DNA of 64,000 bases from Tenacibaculum sp. 190524A05c (GCF_964036595.1 NZ_OZ038523.1:1990501-2054500); one strand, 5' to 3'. Positions 8,673 to 18,711 are shown, numbered from the stretch's first letter. Notes: generated from the letters alone by a model not told the origin. Numbers and translations are program-made.

Positions 8673-11099
8673 ATGAAACTACGTATATATCCTTCAATAG
8701 GAATTGCAAGACTAGGAAATGGTCCAACAAACAAAAAAGATGTTGTGTTTACACCAGAAGTTCCATGGGCAAACTTATATGAAGAAAACTTAGAATTTCA
8801 CACCAATGATGGCGCATTAAAAAAGCAGGCTCAACGATTTTATATTTATGAGTGTGATGATAATGGTAAACCTATTCGTAAAATTGATCCATCTTCTTGT
8901 GATATTCAATGGACGGTAGAAGTAGCGAATAAAAAACCATTCTGGTACGATTTTAATAATAGTTTGGATTTATCAGTAAATACTGATAATCACAATTTGA
9001 GTCCTAATTTTTTCACAAAAAACATTGCTCCAGGTATTAGTACATCAAGAAGAAATCCAAATGTTTTAAACGAACAATTAATCAACAATAAGGATTATGA
9101 TTATAGACAAGAATTAGTAAATAGTCCTAGTCCAACCACAATTAACTCAACAAATACCTCGCCTGTAAAATTAGGTGGTAAATTTCCATTTCCGTTAAAA
9201 GGTGAAACTGACAGTAAGATTGCAGCTGCCATGAATTTAGATGCTAGAGATGTAAATTTAGGTGCAGTTGAATATGATGAAGGAAGCCTTATATTTTATC
9301 CCGGAGACGGAATCTCTGCTGCTTTAATCCCATCTGATTTAAACACAGATTTTGCCGACAACTCCAATTGGTACGATGATATATGTGATGGAAAAATCAC
9401 AGCTAAAGTCACAATGAATGGAAATACGTATGAATTGAATGATGCTGACTCAGCTGCGTGGGTTGCTACTGCTCCACCAGATTATGCTCCGCAAATTCAA
9501 CCTTTATCTACAATGTATGATCTTATTTGTGGTATAGCAAGTGAAGATTTTACCACAGATTTTAGTTTAATATTCCCAGTATTATATCGTTTATACAGGA
9601 TGCAATGGGTGAATTTAAGTGACTTCTTAGCTCCTTCTTTCAGAGAAACGATAGATGAACTAACACCAGAAGAATTCAAAGCTCTATATAGTAATTCCAA
9701 AGCGGCACAACCAGTAAGAAATAAAATCTTTAACTTATTTAGAGATCCTTTATACAACTATACTAACGAACCTATAATTCCAAGTAAAAGTAAAACCGAC
9801 ATCACTAATATTGGTAGCGGTACACAGGAACTAAAATATCCTTTTTATCCAGGAGATGGGATTAATTATCCAGGTAGTCCTGCACAATGGTTTGCTATAC
9901 CTCCAGTTTTATATCATGAACTGAAAAAATGGAAAGATGGTAATTTCAGCTCGTTAGAAGGTGATTTTACTAATATGGATGAATTAGGAAAACATTATCA
10001 AAATCAATATCTAGAAGCTGCACAAGACCCAGCTAAATCTGCTTTATTGATGACAAGAGCTGTATTGGAAACTCTTTATGGAGGTGGATTTCATCCTGGA
10101 GTCGAATTAACTTGGCCGATGCGACATGCTCAAATGTATGCTGAAAACTCGTTAGCTTACGCTGATATTACTCCTGGAAATTCATTCTTTGGATTACGAG
10201 AAATTCGAGTTGCAGCTGCTTCAAAGGAGGAAAAAGAAAAGATCTTTTATAATGATTTTGGATTTCAAATGAATTCAGATGATGTAAAAGCCTCTATGAA
10301 TGATGGAGATGCTAAAAGTTGGTTATGGAAAAGTACACCAGGAGATTTAACCAAATGGATGGGGATTCCTTGGCAATCCGATGCAGGAAGTTGTCAAAAA
10401 GTGTTTTTAGATAGTCAATACCCAATTCCAGCTTGGTGGGCAGCAAACTTACCAGTTGATGTATTAACTGAAGAAAGTTTAGTAGCCATGAGAAATACTG
10501 AATTAAAGTCGGAAACTATTCAATACGTTTATGCGAACAGACTTCCTTGGTTAATGACAACAGACACTGGATATGTAGGATATCATGCTGAAGGAGGATA
10601 TATGAATGGTTTAATAAACATGGTATACAAATGGAAGAATGTAGGAGTTGTAGCAGGAAGAAAATCTAACGTTAATGGTATACCAGAGTTAGTATATGTT
10701 GCCGCTGAAAGTAAAAACGTAAAAAATAAAACTTCTATATTTTTAGGAAAAGCTGTACCTGGAAAACCTGTAACATTAAGTCCTCCTAGTACTTTTTATA
10801 CAAACACTAGAGAAATGGTTTGGATACCTGATAATGCTACTATCGTACTAGCTTCTAACTTAGAAGGTACAGGAGAAGTTTTTGTTGATGATGTTTTCGA
10901 AATGAAAGTAAATGGTGAATCAGTTTTCAAACACGATTTCAGTAATAATTGTAGTGGTAAAATAACACCTCAAGCACCTATAGATATAACTTCTAATCTA
11001 CAAAACGTAGTTAATTCTTTTGTAACCATTGAAGTAAATTATATTGATAAATGTGGAGGATATGAATCTTCTTCAGAATTTTACTTAGTTATAAAATAG
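8673..11099 (+). CDS. lodA: LodA/GoxA-like CTQ-dependent amino-acid oxidase
   Basis: 808 residues from ATG 8673; the protein then begins MKLRIYPSIGIARLGNG, the usual LodA start. This family oxidises the epsilon-amino group of lysine (LodA) or glycine (GoxA), releasing ammonia and hydrogen peroxide, and uses a cysteine tryptophylquinone made from its own side chains. The likely cofactor pair is visible: Cys574 in WQSDAGSC and Trp654 in YKWKNVGVVAGR, 80 residues apart. No signal peptide is visible, as in other family members, which are nevertheless often found outside the cell. The next gene is the LodB-like maturase, four bases on. The substrate cannot be read from sequence, so the symbol denotes the family only. 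Confidence 0.85.
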   Translation: MKLRIYPSIGIARLGNGPTNKKDVVFTPEVPWANLYEENLEFHTNDGALKKQAQRFYIYECDDNGKPIRKIDPSSCDIQWTVEVANKKPFWYDFNNSLDLSVNTDNHNLSPNFFTKNIAPGISTSRRNPNVLNEQLINNKDYDYRQELVNSPSPTTINSTNTSPVKLGGKFPFPLKGETDSKIAAAMNLDARDVNLGAVEYDEGSLIFYPGDGISAALIPSDLNTDFADNSNWYDDICDGKITAKVTMNGNTYELNDADSAAWVATAPPDYAPQIQPLSTMYDLICGIASEDFTTDFSLIFPVLYRLYRMQWVNLSDFLAPSFRETIDELTPEEFKALYSNSKAAQPVRNKIFNLFRDPLYNYTNEPIIPSKSKTDITNIGSGTQELKYPFYPGDGINYPGSPAQWFAIPPVLYHELKKWKDGNFSSLEGDFTNMDELGKHYQNQYLEAAQDPAKSALLMTRAVLETLYGGGFHPGVELTWPMRHAQMYAENSLAYADITPGNSFFGLREIRVAAASKEEKEKIFYNDFGFQMNSDDVKASMNDGDAKSWLWKSTPGDLTKWMGIPWQSDAGSCQKVFLDSQYPIPAWWAANLPVDVLTEESLVAMRNTELKSETIQYVYANRLPWLMTTDTGYVGYHAEGGYMNGLINMVYKWKNVGVVAGRKSNVNGIPELVYVAAESKNVKNKTSIFLGKAVPGKPVTLSPPSTFYTNTREMVWIPDNATIVLASNLEGTGEVFVDDVFEMKVNGESVFKHDFSNNCSGKITPQAPIDITSNLQNVVNSFVTIEVNYIDKCGGYESSSEFYLVIK

Positions 11100-11103
11100 A
11101 AAT

Positions 11104-12168
11104 ATGAGTCCTGAGACATTACATACCGATGCACTAATTGTAGGAAACGGAGTTTCAGGACTCATTTTACATTATGTATTGCAACGAAAAGGAATTAACA
11201 GCATACTGCTATCAAAAAGTAACAATCAACAAAACTTACCGCTAGCCGAGACTTTGCCTCCTAGTACTTTGGAATTATTATATGAGATTGGACTACTGAA
11301 TTTGTTTGCATCACAGGCTAAGAAAACATATGGATACCAATCAAAATGGGTTGGTTCAAATATTATTGATGAATCTTTCTTTTTAAAGAATAAATTCGGA
11401 TATGGATTAAAAATTGACAAGAAAAAGGTTATTCAATCTTTAAAAGAACGATGCAATCAAATCATTGAAATTAATGAAGTTCATATTGACTCTAAAACTG
11501 AATCAAGCGGTAACATATTCGTAAAGAATAATGAGAATAAAAGTTTAAACATTCATACATCATTATTAATCGATGCCACGGGTAGAAAAAGACATCTATT
11601 AAAACAAGCAAAGATTAAAGAAATATCATACGATGATACTTTAGCATTTCTATGTTATGTTCCAAAAACAGGACCTAATTTAAAATATGGATTTTTAACT
11701 GAAGTATTTTCGAAAGATTCTTGGGGAACAGTTTCAGACCTTAATGAAACAACAAGAATTATATCGCTTTATACTTCAAAAGAAAACAAACAAATTTCTC
11801 TATTCAAGCAATATAAAGAATGGGAAAACTTATTATACAAAACTGATGTTTTAAAACATTGTCTCCCAAAACAAGGAAGCTTTAAAGTATATGGACGACA
11901 GGCAAATTCATCGATTCCAGAAAAAATAACACATAACAATATACTCAGCATTGGAGATGCTGCTTTAGCTTTTGATCCAATTGCATCACATGGAGTTTCT
12001 AATGCAATATATACGGCAAAAGAAGCCGCACGTTCTATTGAAAAACATTTAGCTAATGACCATAAGAGTTTAGAAAACTACGAACAAAAATTATATTCAA
12101 TTTTCAATGAATACATTTCGCAAAAAGAAAAGCTTTACAAAATGAACTTCCATAAGTTAACAACATAA
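11104..12168 (+). CDS. lodB: LodB-like FAD-dependent maturation protein
   Basis: 354 residues. The N-terminus has a Rossmann FAD site (LIVGNGVSGLILHY, Gly14-x-Gly16-x-x-Gly19). Near residue 280 is IGDAALAFDPIASHGVSNAI, the second FAD-binding motif seen in flavin monooxygenases and tryptophan halogenase relatives. In Marinomonas the LodB flavoprotein is needed to form the quinone cofactor of LodA; the same role is inferred here because the gene starts four bases after the oxidase stop, making a two-gene operon. The unit ends in a terminator. Direct halogenase activity is less likely, as the lysine-containing halogenase motifs are not apparent. Confidence 0.8.
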   Translation: MSPETLHTDALIVGNGVSGLILHYVLQRKGINSILLSKSNNQQNLPLAETLPPSTLELLYEIGLLNLFASQAKKTYGYQSKWVGSNIIDESFFLKNKFGYGLKIDKKKVIQSLKERCNQIIEINEVHIDSKTESSGNIFVKNNENKSLNIHTSLLIDATGRKRHLLKQAKIKEISYDDTLAFLCYVPKTGPNLKYGFLTEVFSKDSWGTVSDLNETTRIISLYTSKENKQISLFKQYKEWENLLYKTDVLKHCLPKQGSFKVYGRQANSSIPEKITHNNILSIGDAALAFDPIASHGVSNAIYTAKEAARSIEKHLANDHKSLENYEQKLYSIFNEYISQKEKLYKMNFHKLTT

Positions 12169-12170
12169 AA

Positions 12171-12198
12171 AAGGTTGCCAATTGGCAACCTTTTTTAT
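12171..12198. terminator. Bidirectional terminator between the lodAB operon and the thioredoxin-fold gene
   Basis: Stem AAGGTTGCCA/TGGCAACCTT flanked by A-rich sequence on the left and six T on the right; it sits between the 3' ends of two convergent genes. Confidence 0.85.
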
Positions 12199-12229
12199 TA
12201 ATAATATATTTTCAAAATTCGTTTAGAAC

Positions 12230-12523
12230 TTAAACATACTGTTGAACTAAACCAATTAGAGTATTTGCATCTTGCTCTCCTGTCTTTCTCCACATCATCT
12301 CCCCTTTTTTATAAATCATAAAAGTAGGATTTCCTTTTACTCTAAGTGCATCAGCTAAAATTTCATTCTTTTTAATATCAATCTTAATAACCTTTGCCTT
12401 ATCTCCTAAAGCCGCAGCAACATCTCTTAATGTTTCTACACTGTTTTCAGCATCATCCCAATCAAAGTAAAAATCGATTAATACGGGGATATCGATGTTG
12501 ATGATTTCGCCAAACTTTGTCAT
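12230..12523 (-). CDS. Thioredoxin-fold protein lacking the CxxC active site
   Basis: 97 residues with the thioredoxin order: strand VLIDFYF, then the active-site position, helix, strand AKVIKIDI, and the cis-proline loop KGNPTFMIY (Pro66). Where thioredoxin has WCGPC, this protein has W22-D-D-A-E26, and there is no cysteine anywhere in the chain. It therefore cannot do dithiol chemistry and is more likely a binding or scaffold protein. No signal peptide, so cytoplasmic. Convergent with the lodAB operon, with no operon partner. I recall similar sequences annotated as thioredoxin in other Flavobacteria, so this looks like a conserved family and not a recent decay. Confidence 0.8.
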   Translation of the reverse strand: MTKFGEIINIDIPVLIDFYFDWDDAENSVETLRDVAAALGDKAKVIKIDIKKNEILADALRVKGNPTFMIYKKGEMMWRKTGEQDANTLIGLVQQYV

Positions 12524-12610
12524 TTTTTTAATAATTTATTTAAAAAATACGGCTAAAATTACTATTTTTTTATTAAGCATCAACGATTTAACTCAGAAAA
12601 AACGTTAAAA

Positions 12611-13834
12611 TCACGCTTTTTTTAACTCAATTACAGTTATTTCCGGCCAAATTCCTACTCTACCCGGAAAAGCATGATATCCAAATCCTCTATTTACATT
12701 AATATATCTTCCGAATTCTTTATATAGTCCAGCCCATTGCTTGTACACATATTGAGAAGGACTCCATCTAAAAAACCCTGGAATTTCTATACCAAACTGT
12801 AAACCATGTGTATGTCCACTTAATGTTAAATGATAGTTGAAATCATTATCCTTTACTTTTAAATCCCAATGTGTAGGATCATGTGTCATTAAAACTTTAA
12901 AATCTTCTTTTTGAATTCCTTCAGAGGCTTTATTCAAATCACCAGATTTTTTAAATCCTTTTCCCCAATTTTCAACACCAACTAAAGCTATTTTCTCTCC
13001 ATCTTTTTCAATATATCGATGTTCATTTAATAACAGATCAAAACCGATTTTCGGATGAATATCTTTAATCGCATCAAAGTTTGCTTTTTTATCAGCTTCT
13101 GTTTCCCATTGAGAGTAATCTCCATAATCGTGATTTCCTAAAATAGAATACTTTCCCATTGGAGCTTTCAAAGCACTGAACATATCAATCCAAGGATCCA
13201 TTTCTTTGGCAAAATTATTTACGATATCTCCAGTAAATAAAATCATATCTGAATTCTGCTCATTGATTAAATCCACACCATACTGAATTTTCTCTTTATT
13301 ATCGAAACTTCCTGAATGGATATCTGTGATTTGAGTGATGGTAAATCCATCAAAAGCTTCTGGTAAATCTTCAAAAGCTAATTGATATTTTAAAACTTTA
13401 TAATTGAACTTTCCTTTGAATATCCCATATAGCATACTTGCAAAAGGAATTGCAGCTAATCCTAAAGCGAGCTGAGAAACAAACTTTCGTCTACCCGCAA
13501 CAGATTCGGTGGTTTCTGATGAAAAGAATGAGATTCCTTTTTTGACATAACGAAACACATCTTCCCCAAACATTACGATCAGAATAAATAATTTTGGCAA
13601 TAACGCTAGTAGCATAAAACCAGCTGCCCATTGAAACTGTCTGGTTTGACCCGAAGTTCTATCTGATGAAAATATAACGTAGAAAAAATTAAGATAAGCC
13701 AAAGCTCCAAAAGCCAGCCAACCATATTTTATGAATTTGTTTTTTGTAAGTGTTTTAATTGCTTGAAACGCATAAATTTCTAAAACTATAATAAGAGAAG
13801 AAATAATAATTACAGGGATTACCCAACGAGGCAT
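12611..13834 (-). CDS. Membrane-anchored metallophosphoesterase (YkuE-like)
   Basis: 407 residues. Three hydrophobic segments lie in the first ~95 residues, with another near 125-140. The C-terminal domain carries the full calcineurin-like metal-binding set: ITDIHSG (D-x-H), LFTGDIVNN (GD-N), ILGNHDYGD (GNHD), LMTHDPTHW and SGHTHGLQF (GHTH), in this order. The usual GHTHGGQ has Leu for the second Gly. Relatives hydrolyse UDP-diacylglucosamine or other phosphodiesters at the membrane, but the substrate here is unknown. Single gene upstream of the thioredoxin-like gene, with an 87-base gap. Confidence 0.85.
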   Translation of the reverse strand: MPRWVIPVIIISSLIIVLEIYAFQAIKTLTKNKFIKYGWLAFGALAYLNFFYVIFSSDRTSGQTRQFQWAAGFMLLALLPKLFILIVMFGEDVFRYVKKGISFFSSETTESVAGRRKFVSQLALGLAAIPFASMLYGIFKGKFNYKVLKYQLAFEDLPEAFDGFTITQITDIHSGSFDNKEKIQYGVDLINEQNSDMILFTGDIVNNFAKEMDPWIDMFSALKAPMGKYSILGNHDYGDYSQWETEADKKANFDAIKDIHPKIGFDLLLNEHRYIEKDGEKIALVGVENWGKGFKKSGDLNKASEGIQKEDFKVLMTHDPTHWDLKVKDNDFNYHLTLSGHTHGLQFGIEIPGFFRWSPSQYVYKQWAGLYKEFGRYINVNRGFGYHAFPGRVGIWPEITVIELKKA

Positions 13835-13956
13835 AATTTTATTTTTAATTTAACCCAACAAAGATACGGCTATCTTACAATACATTATATACAGCTAAAC
13901 AATGGAATATGATAAATAAGTGTTAATAAAAACTATAACCCTAGTAAGAATTCCTT

Positions 13957-15090
13957 TTATTTTAAAACTTTCACTAACTGTTTCACAATTGCATTAACAT
14001 TCATACTTGTTGAATTATCAAGGACAACAATTGCATTTTTAAGTTTAGTATTTCTTGCGAAACTTGTTCTCGCTCCTAACCAAGAACCATTATGGGCATG
14101 TGCATCTTTCCCAAAAATAGACCAACCAAAACCATAATTGATAACAGTTCCATCATTTAAAACTGTTTCTTTAAAAGCTTCTTCCATGGTAGTTTTAGAT
14201 AACAGATGATTATCATACCAAAACTGATTCCATATTATAAAATCATCAATACTAGAAAACACTCCTCCATCTCCAGCTATGCCATCTAAAACTCCTGGTT
14301 TTAACTCTACAACATCTCCTAATATATTTTCAAAAGACCAGGTTTTATTTGGAAAAGTTTTATCCTTGGAAAGTAAATTCCAAACTCTTGTATTCTTCAT
14401 CTCTAACTTATCAAACAACTCGGTTTGCATAAATTCTTCAAATGATTTTCCTGAAACACTTTCTATAATTGCTGCTAATAGCACATATCCTGTATTGTTA
14501 TAAGAATGAACTTCATTCGGGTTATTTTCTAAAGGTAAATTTTCTTTAGCTAATAATTCAACCATCATAGGAATGGTTAAGGCACTTCCTATTTCTTTCT
14601 TATATTTTTTAGGAAAATCCATATAAGCGTCTGGAATTCCTGATGTATGAGTCAATAAATTTCTAATTGTTACTTTTTCATATGGTAAAGCAGGTAAATA
14701 CTTTGTTATAGCATCATCAAAATTCAATTTACCTTTTTCTTTCAACAACATAATACCTACTCCAGTAAATTGTTTTGAAACAGATGCCAATCTAAACGAT
14801 GACTGAGGTGTTAATTTTTCCTTTCTTGTATAATCTGTAAAACCATATGTCTTTTTAAGCAATACACTATCATTTTTAATCAACAATACTGCACCATTAA
14901 ATTTATTATCTTTTTGAAGTTTGGCTAACCATTTATCTGTTTTCTCTACTTTTTCGATTAGACTATCATTCTCACTAAGGACTAATTCGTCAATTTTTGA
15001 CATTTTATTAAATGCCCAAATACTAGCAACTCCAAAAGCTAGAATCCCAAGTATTACAACCGAAATTATAATTTTCCAAATTAGTTTCAT
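13957..15090 (-). CDS. Serine hydrolase, class C beta-lactamase/penicillin-binding-protein fold
   Basis: I place the start at ATG 15090 (377 residues): it puts a single membrane anchor (MKLIWKIIISVVILGILAFG) at the N-terminus, while the longer frame adds 18 unlikely residues. The catalytic set is present: Ser103-x-x-Lys106 in ASVSKQF, Tyr197-Asn-Asn in SYNNTGY, and a third motif HNGSW (H-x-G) near the C-terminus. Members act as esterases, D-aminopeptidases or peptidoglycan DD-peptidases; being anchored and facing the periplasm suggests a cell-wall or peptide substrate. A role as a resistance enzyme is not indicated. Divergent from polA. Confidence 0.85.
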   Translation of the reverse strand: MKLIWKIIISVVILGILAFGVASIWAFNKMSKIDELVLSENDSLIEKVEKTDKWLAKLQKDNKFNGAVLLIKNDSVLLKKTYGFTDYTRKEKLTPQSSFRLASVSKQFTGVGIMLLKEKGKLNFDDAITKYLPALPYEKVTIRNLLTHTSGIPDAYMDFPKKYKKEIGSALTIPMMVELLAKENLPLENNPNEVHSYNNTGYVLLAAIIESVSGKSFEEFMQTELFDKLEMKNTRVWNLLSKDKTFPNKTWSFENILGDVVELKPGVLDGIAGDGGVFSSIDDFIIWNQFWYDNHLLSKTTMEEAFKETVLNDGTVINYGFGWSIFGKDAHAHNGSWLGARTSFARNTKLKNAIVVLDNSTSMNVNAIVKQLVKVLK

Positions 15091-15212
15091 TAGTTTAGAT
15101 TTTATGGTTAACTGTCTGACGTAAATTACAAAAGTTTGTTTCAATTTTTACTCTTTTTTTTCGAACGGCAGTATTATTTTGTAGTTTTACATTCTTCAAT
15201 TCGAATACACAT

Positions 15213-18026
15213 ATGACTACCAAAAAAAGACTTTTTTTATTAGATGCGTATGCATTAATCTTTAGAGGATATTATGCTTTCATAAAAAATCCAAGAATTA
15301 ATTCTAAAGGAATGGACACTTCAGCCATTTTAGGATTTACCAATTCTTTGTTAGATGTTATAAAAAAAGAAAAACCAGATTATTTAGCGGTTTGTTTTGA
15401 TAGAGGTGGTAGTGTAGATAGAGTTGAAATGTTTCCTGAATACAAAGCAAATAGACAAGAAACTCCTGAAGCTATTAGGATTGCTGTTCCTTACATTGAA
15501 CAAATCTTAGAAGCAATGAATATTCCTGCGATTGTTAAAGAAGGATTTGAAGCTGATGATATTATTGGAACTTTAGCAAAGAAAGCAGAAAAAGAAGGAT
15601 TAGAAACGTATATGGTAACTCCAGATAAGGATTATGCTCAACTGGTTTCTGATAGTATTTTTATGTATCGTCCTCCAAGAATGGGCAATGGATACGAAAA
15701 ATGGGGAGTTGAAGAAGTTCAGAAAAAATTCGAAGTTGAACGACCTGAGCAAGTAATTGACTTCTTAGGAATGATGGGAGATTCAGTAGATAACATTCCA
15801 GGATTACCAGGTGTTGGTGAAAAAACAGCTAAAAAGTTCTTAGCAGCATATGGTTCTATGGAAGGTTTATTTGAAAACATTCATGAGCTAAAAGGAAAAA
15901 TGAAAGAGAAGGTTGAAGCTAATCAAGAATTAGGTTTACTTTCTAAAAAGTTAGCTACAATTATGCTTGATGTTCCTGTTGAACTGGAACAAGACAAGCT
16001 TATTTTTGAGCAACCTGATATTGAAAAAACGAAAGCAATTTTTGCAGAATTAGAATTTAGACGATTAACAGATAATTTCTTAAAAACATTTTCTCAAGAA
16101 AGTTCTGCATCAACTTCTGATCCTAAACCACAACAAGCTCAAAGCACATCTGGACAATTTGATTTGTTCGCTACTCCAGGCGCTGGAAATGCAGCGACAG
16201 AAAGCATTAATGGTTTTAAAACTGTTACAAACACTTCGCATTTCTATCAACTGGTAAATACACCTGTTTCTAGAAAATTGTTGCTAGATAAACTTATGCT
16301 TCAATCATCAGTTTGTTTTGATACGGAAACTACTGGTTTAAAATCTTTAGAAGTTGAACTAATTGGAATTGCTTTTTCTTGGGAAGAAGGAAAAGGATAT
16401 TATGTTTCTTTCCCAGAAGATCAAGAGGAAACACAACAGATTTTAGAAACATTCAGACCGTTTTTCGAAGCTGAAAACATTGAAAAAATTGGCCATAATA
16501 TAAAATACGATATCAAAGTATTATCTAATTATAATATGCCTGTAAAAGGTAAATTATTTGATACGATGATTGCTCATTATTTGATCAATCCAGATATGCG
16601 TCATAATATGGATATACTTTCTGAAACGTATTTAAATTACCAGCCAGTTTCTATCACTGAATTAATTGGTAAAAAAGGAAAGAATCAACTTTCAATGAGA
16701 ACAGTTGATTTAGATAAGCAAACAGAATACGCAGTTGAAGATGCTGATATTACTTTACAACTAAAGAATCATTTTGAAAAAGAATTAGCAGCAGGAAAAC
16801 TTACCGAATTATTTGAAAATGTTGAAATTCCATTAGTATCTGTATTAACAAATATGGAGATTGAAGGGATTAATTTAAATACTGAATTTTTAAATAATTT
16901 CTCCAAAGAACTTTCTTCGGATATTTCTTCTTTAGAACAGAAAATATATGAGCAAGCTGATGAAGAATTCAATATTGCTTCTCCGAAACAATTAGGTCCA
17001 ATTTTATTTGAAAAACTAAAATTAGTAGACAAACCTAAGAAGACGAAAACTGGTCAGTATTCAACAGCTGAAGATGTGTTATCATCTCTAAAAGAGCATC
17101 AAATTGTTTCTGACATTTTAGAATATCGTCAATGTAAAAAACTATTGAGTACTTACGTTGATGCCTTACCAAATGAATTGAATCCTAAAACACAACGTGT
17201 TCATACTGTGTATGCTCAAGCTGTTGCTGCAACAGGACGATTAAGTTCAAATAACCCTAACTTACAGAACATTCCTATTCGTACAAAGAGAGGACAAGAA
17301 GTTCGTAAAGCCTTTATTCCAAGAGATAAAGATTATACTTTATTAGCTGCGGATTATTCTCAGATTGAATTACGTATTATTGCTGCGTTAAGTGAGGAGG
17401 AAACAATGATTAAAGCTTTCCAAGATGGAGAAGATATTCATGCCTCCACTGCGGCAAAAGTTTTTAATGTGGCTTTAGATGAAGTTACTCGTGAACAACG
17501 TAGTAATGCGAAAACAGTAAACTTCGGAATTATCTATGGTGTTTCTGCATTTGGATTAAGCAATCAAACAAATTTATCTAGATCAGAAGCAAAAGAGTTG
17601 ATTAATGCGTATTATGAAACCTATCCGAAATTAAAGAACTTTATTGCGCAACAAGTAGATTTCGCGAGAGAGCATGGTTATGTTGAAACTATATTAGGTA
17701 GAAAGCGTTATCTAAAAGATATAAATTCAAGAAATGCTATTGTTAGAGGTGCGGCGGAAAGAAATGCTGTAAACGCTCCAATACAAGGTAGTGCTGCAGA
17801 TGTTATAAAACTGGCCATGATTAACATTCAAAAACGTTTTGAAAAAGAACAATTCAAATCAAAAATGTTATTACAAGTGCATGATGAATTGGTTTTTGAC
17901 GCTCATAATGATGAATTAGAAACCATTAAACCAATTATTAAAGAAGAAATGGAAAATGCATTTAAACTTTCTGTTCCTTTAGATGTAGAAATTGGATTAG
18001 GAACAAATTGGTTAGAAGCACATTAA
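15213..18026 (+). CDS. polA: DNA polymerase I
   Basis: 937 residues, the family's usual length. Three domains are in order: a 5'-3' flap exonuclease (about 1-300; KEGFEADDIIGTLA and GDSVDNIPGLPGVGEKTA), a 3'-5' proofreading exonuclease (about 350-540; CFDTETTGL keeps the DxE acidic pair), and the polymerase (about 550-937) with motif A LLAADYSQIELRI, motif B AKTVNFGIIYG and motif C LQVHDELVFD. All key acidic residues are present, so all three activities should work. It removes Okazaki primers and fills repair gaps. Monocistronic, with a strong terminator. Confidence 0.97.
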   Translation: MTTKKRLFLLDAYALIFRGYYAFIKNPRINSKGMDTSAILGFTNSLLDVIKKEKPDYLAVCFDRGGSVDRVEMFPEYKANRQETPEAIRIAVPYIEQILEAMNIPAIVKEGFEADDIIGTLAKKAEKEGLETYMVTPDKDYAQLVSDSIFMYRPPRMGNGYEKWGVEEVQKKFEVERPEQVIDFLGMMGDSVDNIPGLPGVGEKTAKKFLAAYGSMEGLFENIHELKGKMKEKVEANQELGLLSKKLATIMLDVPVELEQDKLIFEQPDIEKTKAIFAELEFRRLTDNFLKTFSQESSASTSDPKPQQAQSTSGQFDLFATPGAGNAATESINGFKTVTNTSHFYQLVNTPVSRKLLLDKLMLQSSVCFDTETTGLKSLEVELIGIAFSWEEGKGYYVSFPEDQEETQQILETFRPFFEAENIEKIGHNIKYDIKVLSNYNMPVKGKLFDTMIAHYLINPDMRHNMDILSETYLNYQPVSITELIGKKGKNQLSMRTVDLDKQTEYAVEDADITLQLKNHFEKELAAGKLTELFENVEIPLVSVLTNMEIEGINLNTEFLNNFSKELSSDISSLEQKIYEQADEEFNIASPKQLGPILFEKLKLVDKPKKTKTGQYSTAEDVLSSLKEHQIVSDILEYRQCKKLLSTYVDALPNELNPKTQRVHTVYAQAVAATGRLSSNNPNLQNIPIRTKRGQEVRKAFIPRDKDYTLLAADYSQIELRIIAALSEEETMIKAFQDGEDIHASTAAKVFNVALDEVTREQRSNAKTVNFGIIYGVSAFGLSNQTNLSRSEAKELINAYYETYPKLKNFIAQQVDFAREHGYVETILGRKRYLKDINSRNAIVRGAAERNAVNAPIQGSAADVIKLAMINIQKRFEKEQFKSKMLLQVHDELVFDAHNDELETIKPIIKEEMENAFKLSVPLDVEIGLGTNWLEAH

Positions 18027-18053
18027 TTTTAGTCAAAATATTTTAATATTAAG

Positions 18054-18085
18054 AGCTCACGAAACGGTTTCGTGAGCTTTTTTTA
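18054..18085 (+). terminator. Rho-independent terminator of polA
   Basis: Perfect 12-bp stem AGCTCACGAAAC/GTTTCGTGAGCT closing with almost no loop, followed by seven T. Confidence 0.92.
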
Positions 18086-18321
18086 TTTCTATCTAACTTC
18101 TAAAACCTAAAGTTATTAACACGAAATCGTATGCGTAATTCATTTTAACTTTTCGCATTATTTTCTTCATACTTTTTTGCTCTACATTTAAGAAAGCTAA
18201 GAATTCTTATTGAGCATTCTCTTCAATAAAATTCTAAAAGAGTTATGAAAGATTTTGAATGAAAATTGACCTCCCAGTTGCTTGAAAGCATCTTTTTACT
18301 CTCTTCTTTTTATGCTATTAC

Positions 18322-18343
18322 ATTGATTTAATAATAAATCAAT
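18322..18343. repeat. Palindrome ATTGATTTA-ATAA-TAAATCAAT in the polA-peptide gap
   Basis: Nine-base perfect inverted repeat with a 4-base spacer, 112 bases before the precursor-peptide start. It has no T run, so it is more likely an operator than a terminator. The remainder of the 428-base gap (18027-18454) beyond the polA terminator is AT-rich without a recognisable gene. Confidence 0.35.
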
Positions 18344-18454
18344 CACAATAGATTGCGCAATTCAGACCTAAGAAATTATGTCTATAAACTGGTATTTCAA
18401 ATTTAGCGGAAACCGAAAAGCTTACGAGTAGGTATAATTTTAATCAATCACGTA

Positions 18455-18685
18455 ATGAAAGAAGACATTTTAAAACAGATCAAAGCAACTGTACTTAGTA
18501 AAAAAGAGACTAAAACAATAGTTGGTGGTTATGATGGATCTTTTACAGGAAGTTGTTCATTTATAATTTGTGGTGGAATTGGCAACACAGACGGATGGGC
18601 TTATAAACAAGGTTGTCCAACTACAAGTTCTGGTAGAAGACTTTATGTTTACAAACCAAACCCATCTTTATTTTGCTGGCAATAA
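18455..18685 (+). CDS. Double-glycine-leader precursor peptide (bacteriocin/RiPP-like)
   Basis: 76 residues. The first 25 form a type-II leader: an amphipathic helix, the LSKKETKTIVGG box widespread in Bacteroidetes bacteriocin-like peptides, and cleavage predicted after Gly24-Gly25 by a C39-peptidase ABC exporter (not in this window). The 51-residue core has four cysteines (34, 39, 54, 74), is rich in Gly, Ser, Thr and Tyr, and ends in FCWQ. An imperfect terminator and then a glycosyltransferase-like gene follow on the same strand. I infer an exported, possibly disulfide-linked and glycosylated peptide; activity (antimicrobial or signalling) is unknown. The core does not match a family I recognise. 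Confidence 0.7.
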   Translation: MKEDILKQIKATVLSKKETKTIVGGYDGSFTGSCSFIICGGIGNTDGWAYKQGCPTTSSGRRLYVYKPNPSLFCWQ

Positions 18686-18711
18686 ACCGTCATATTAAAT
18701 AACTAAAAACT

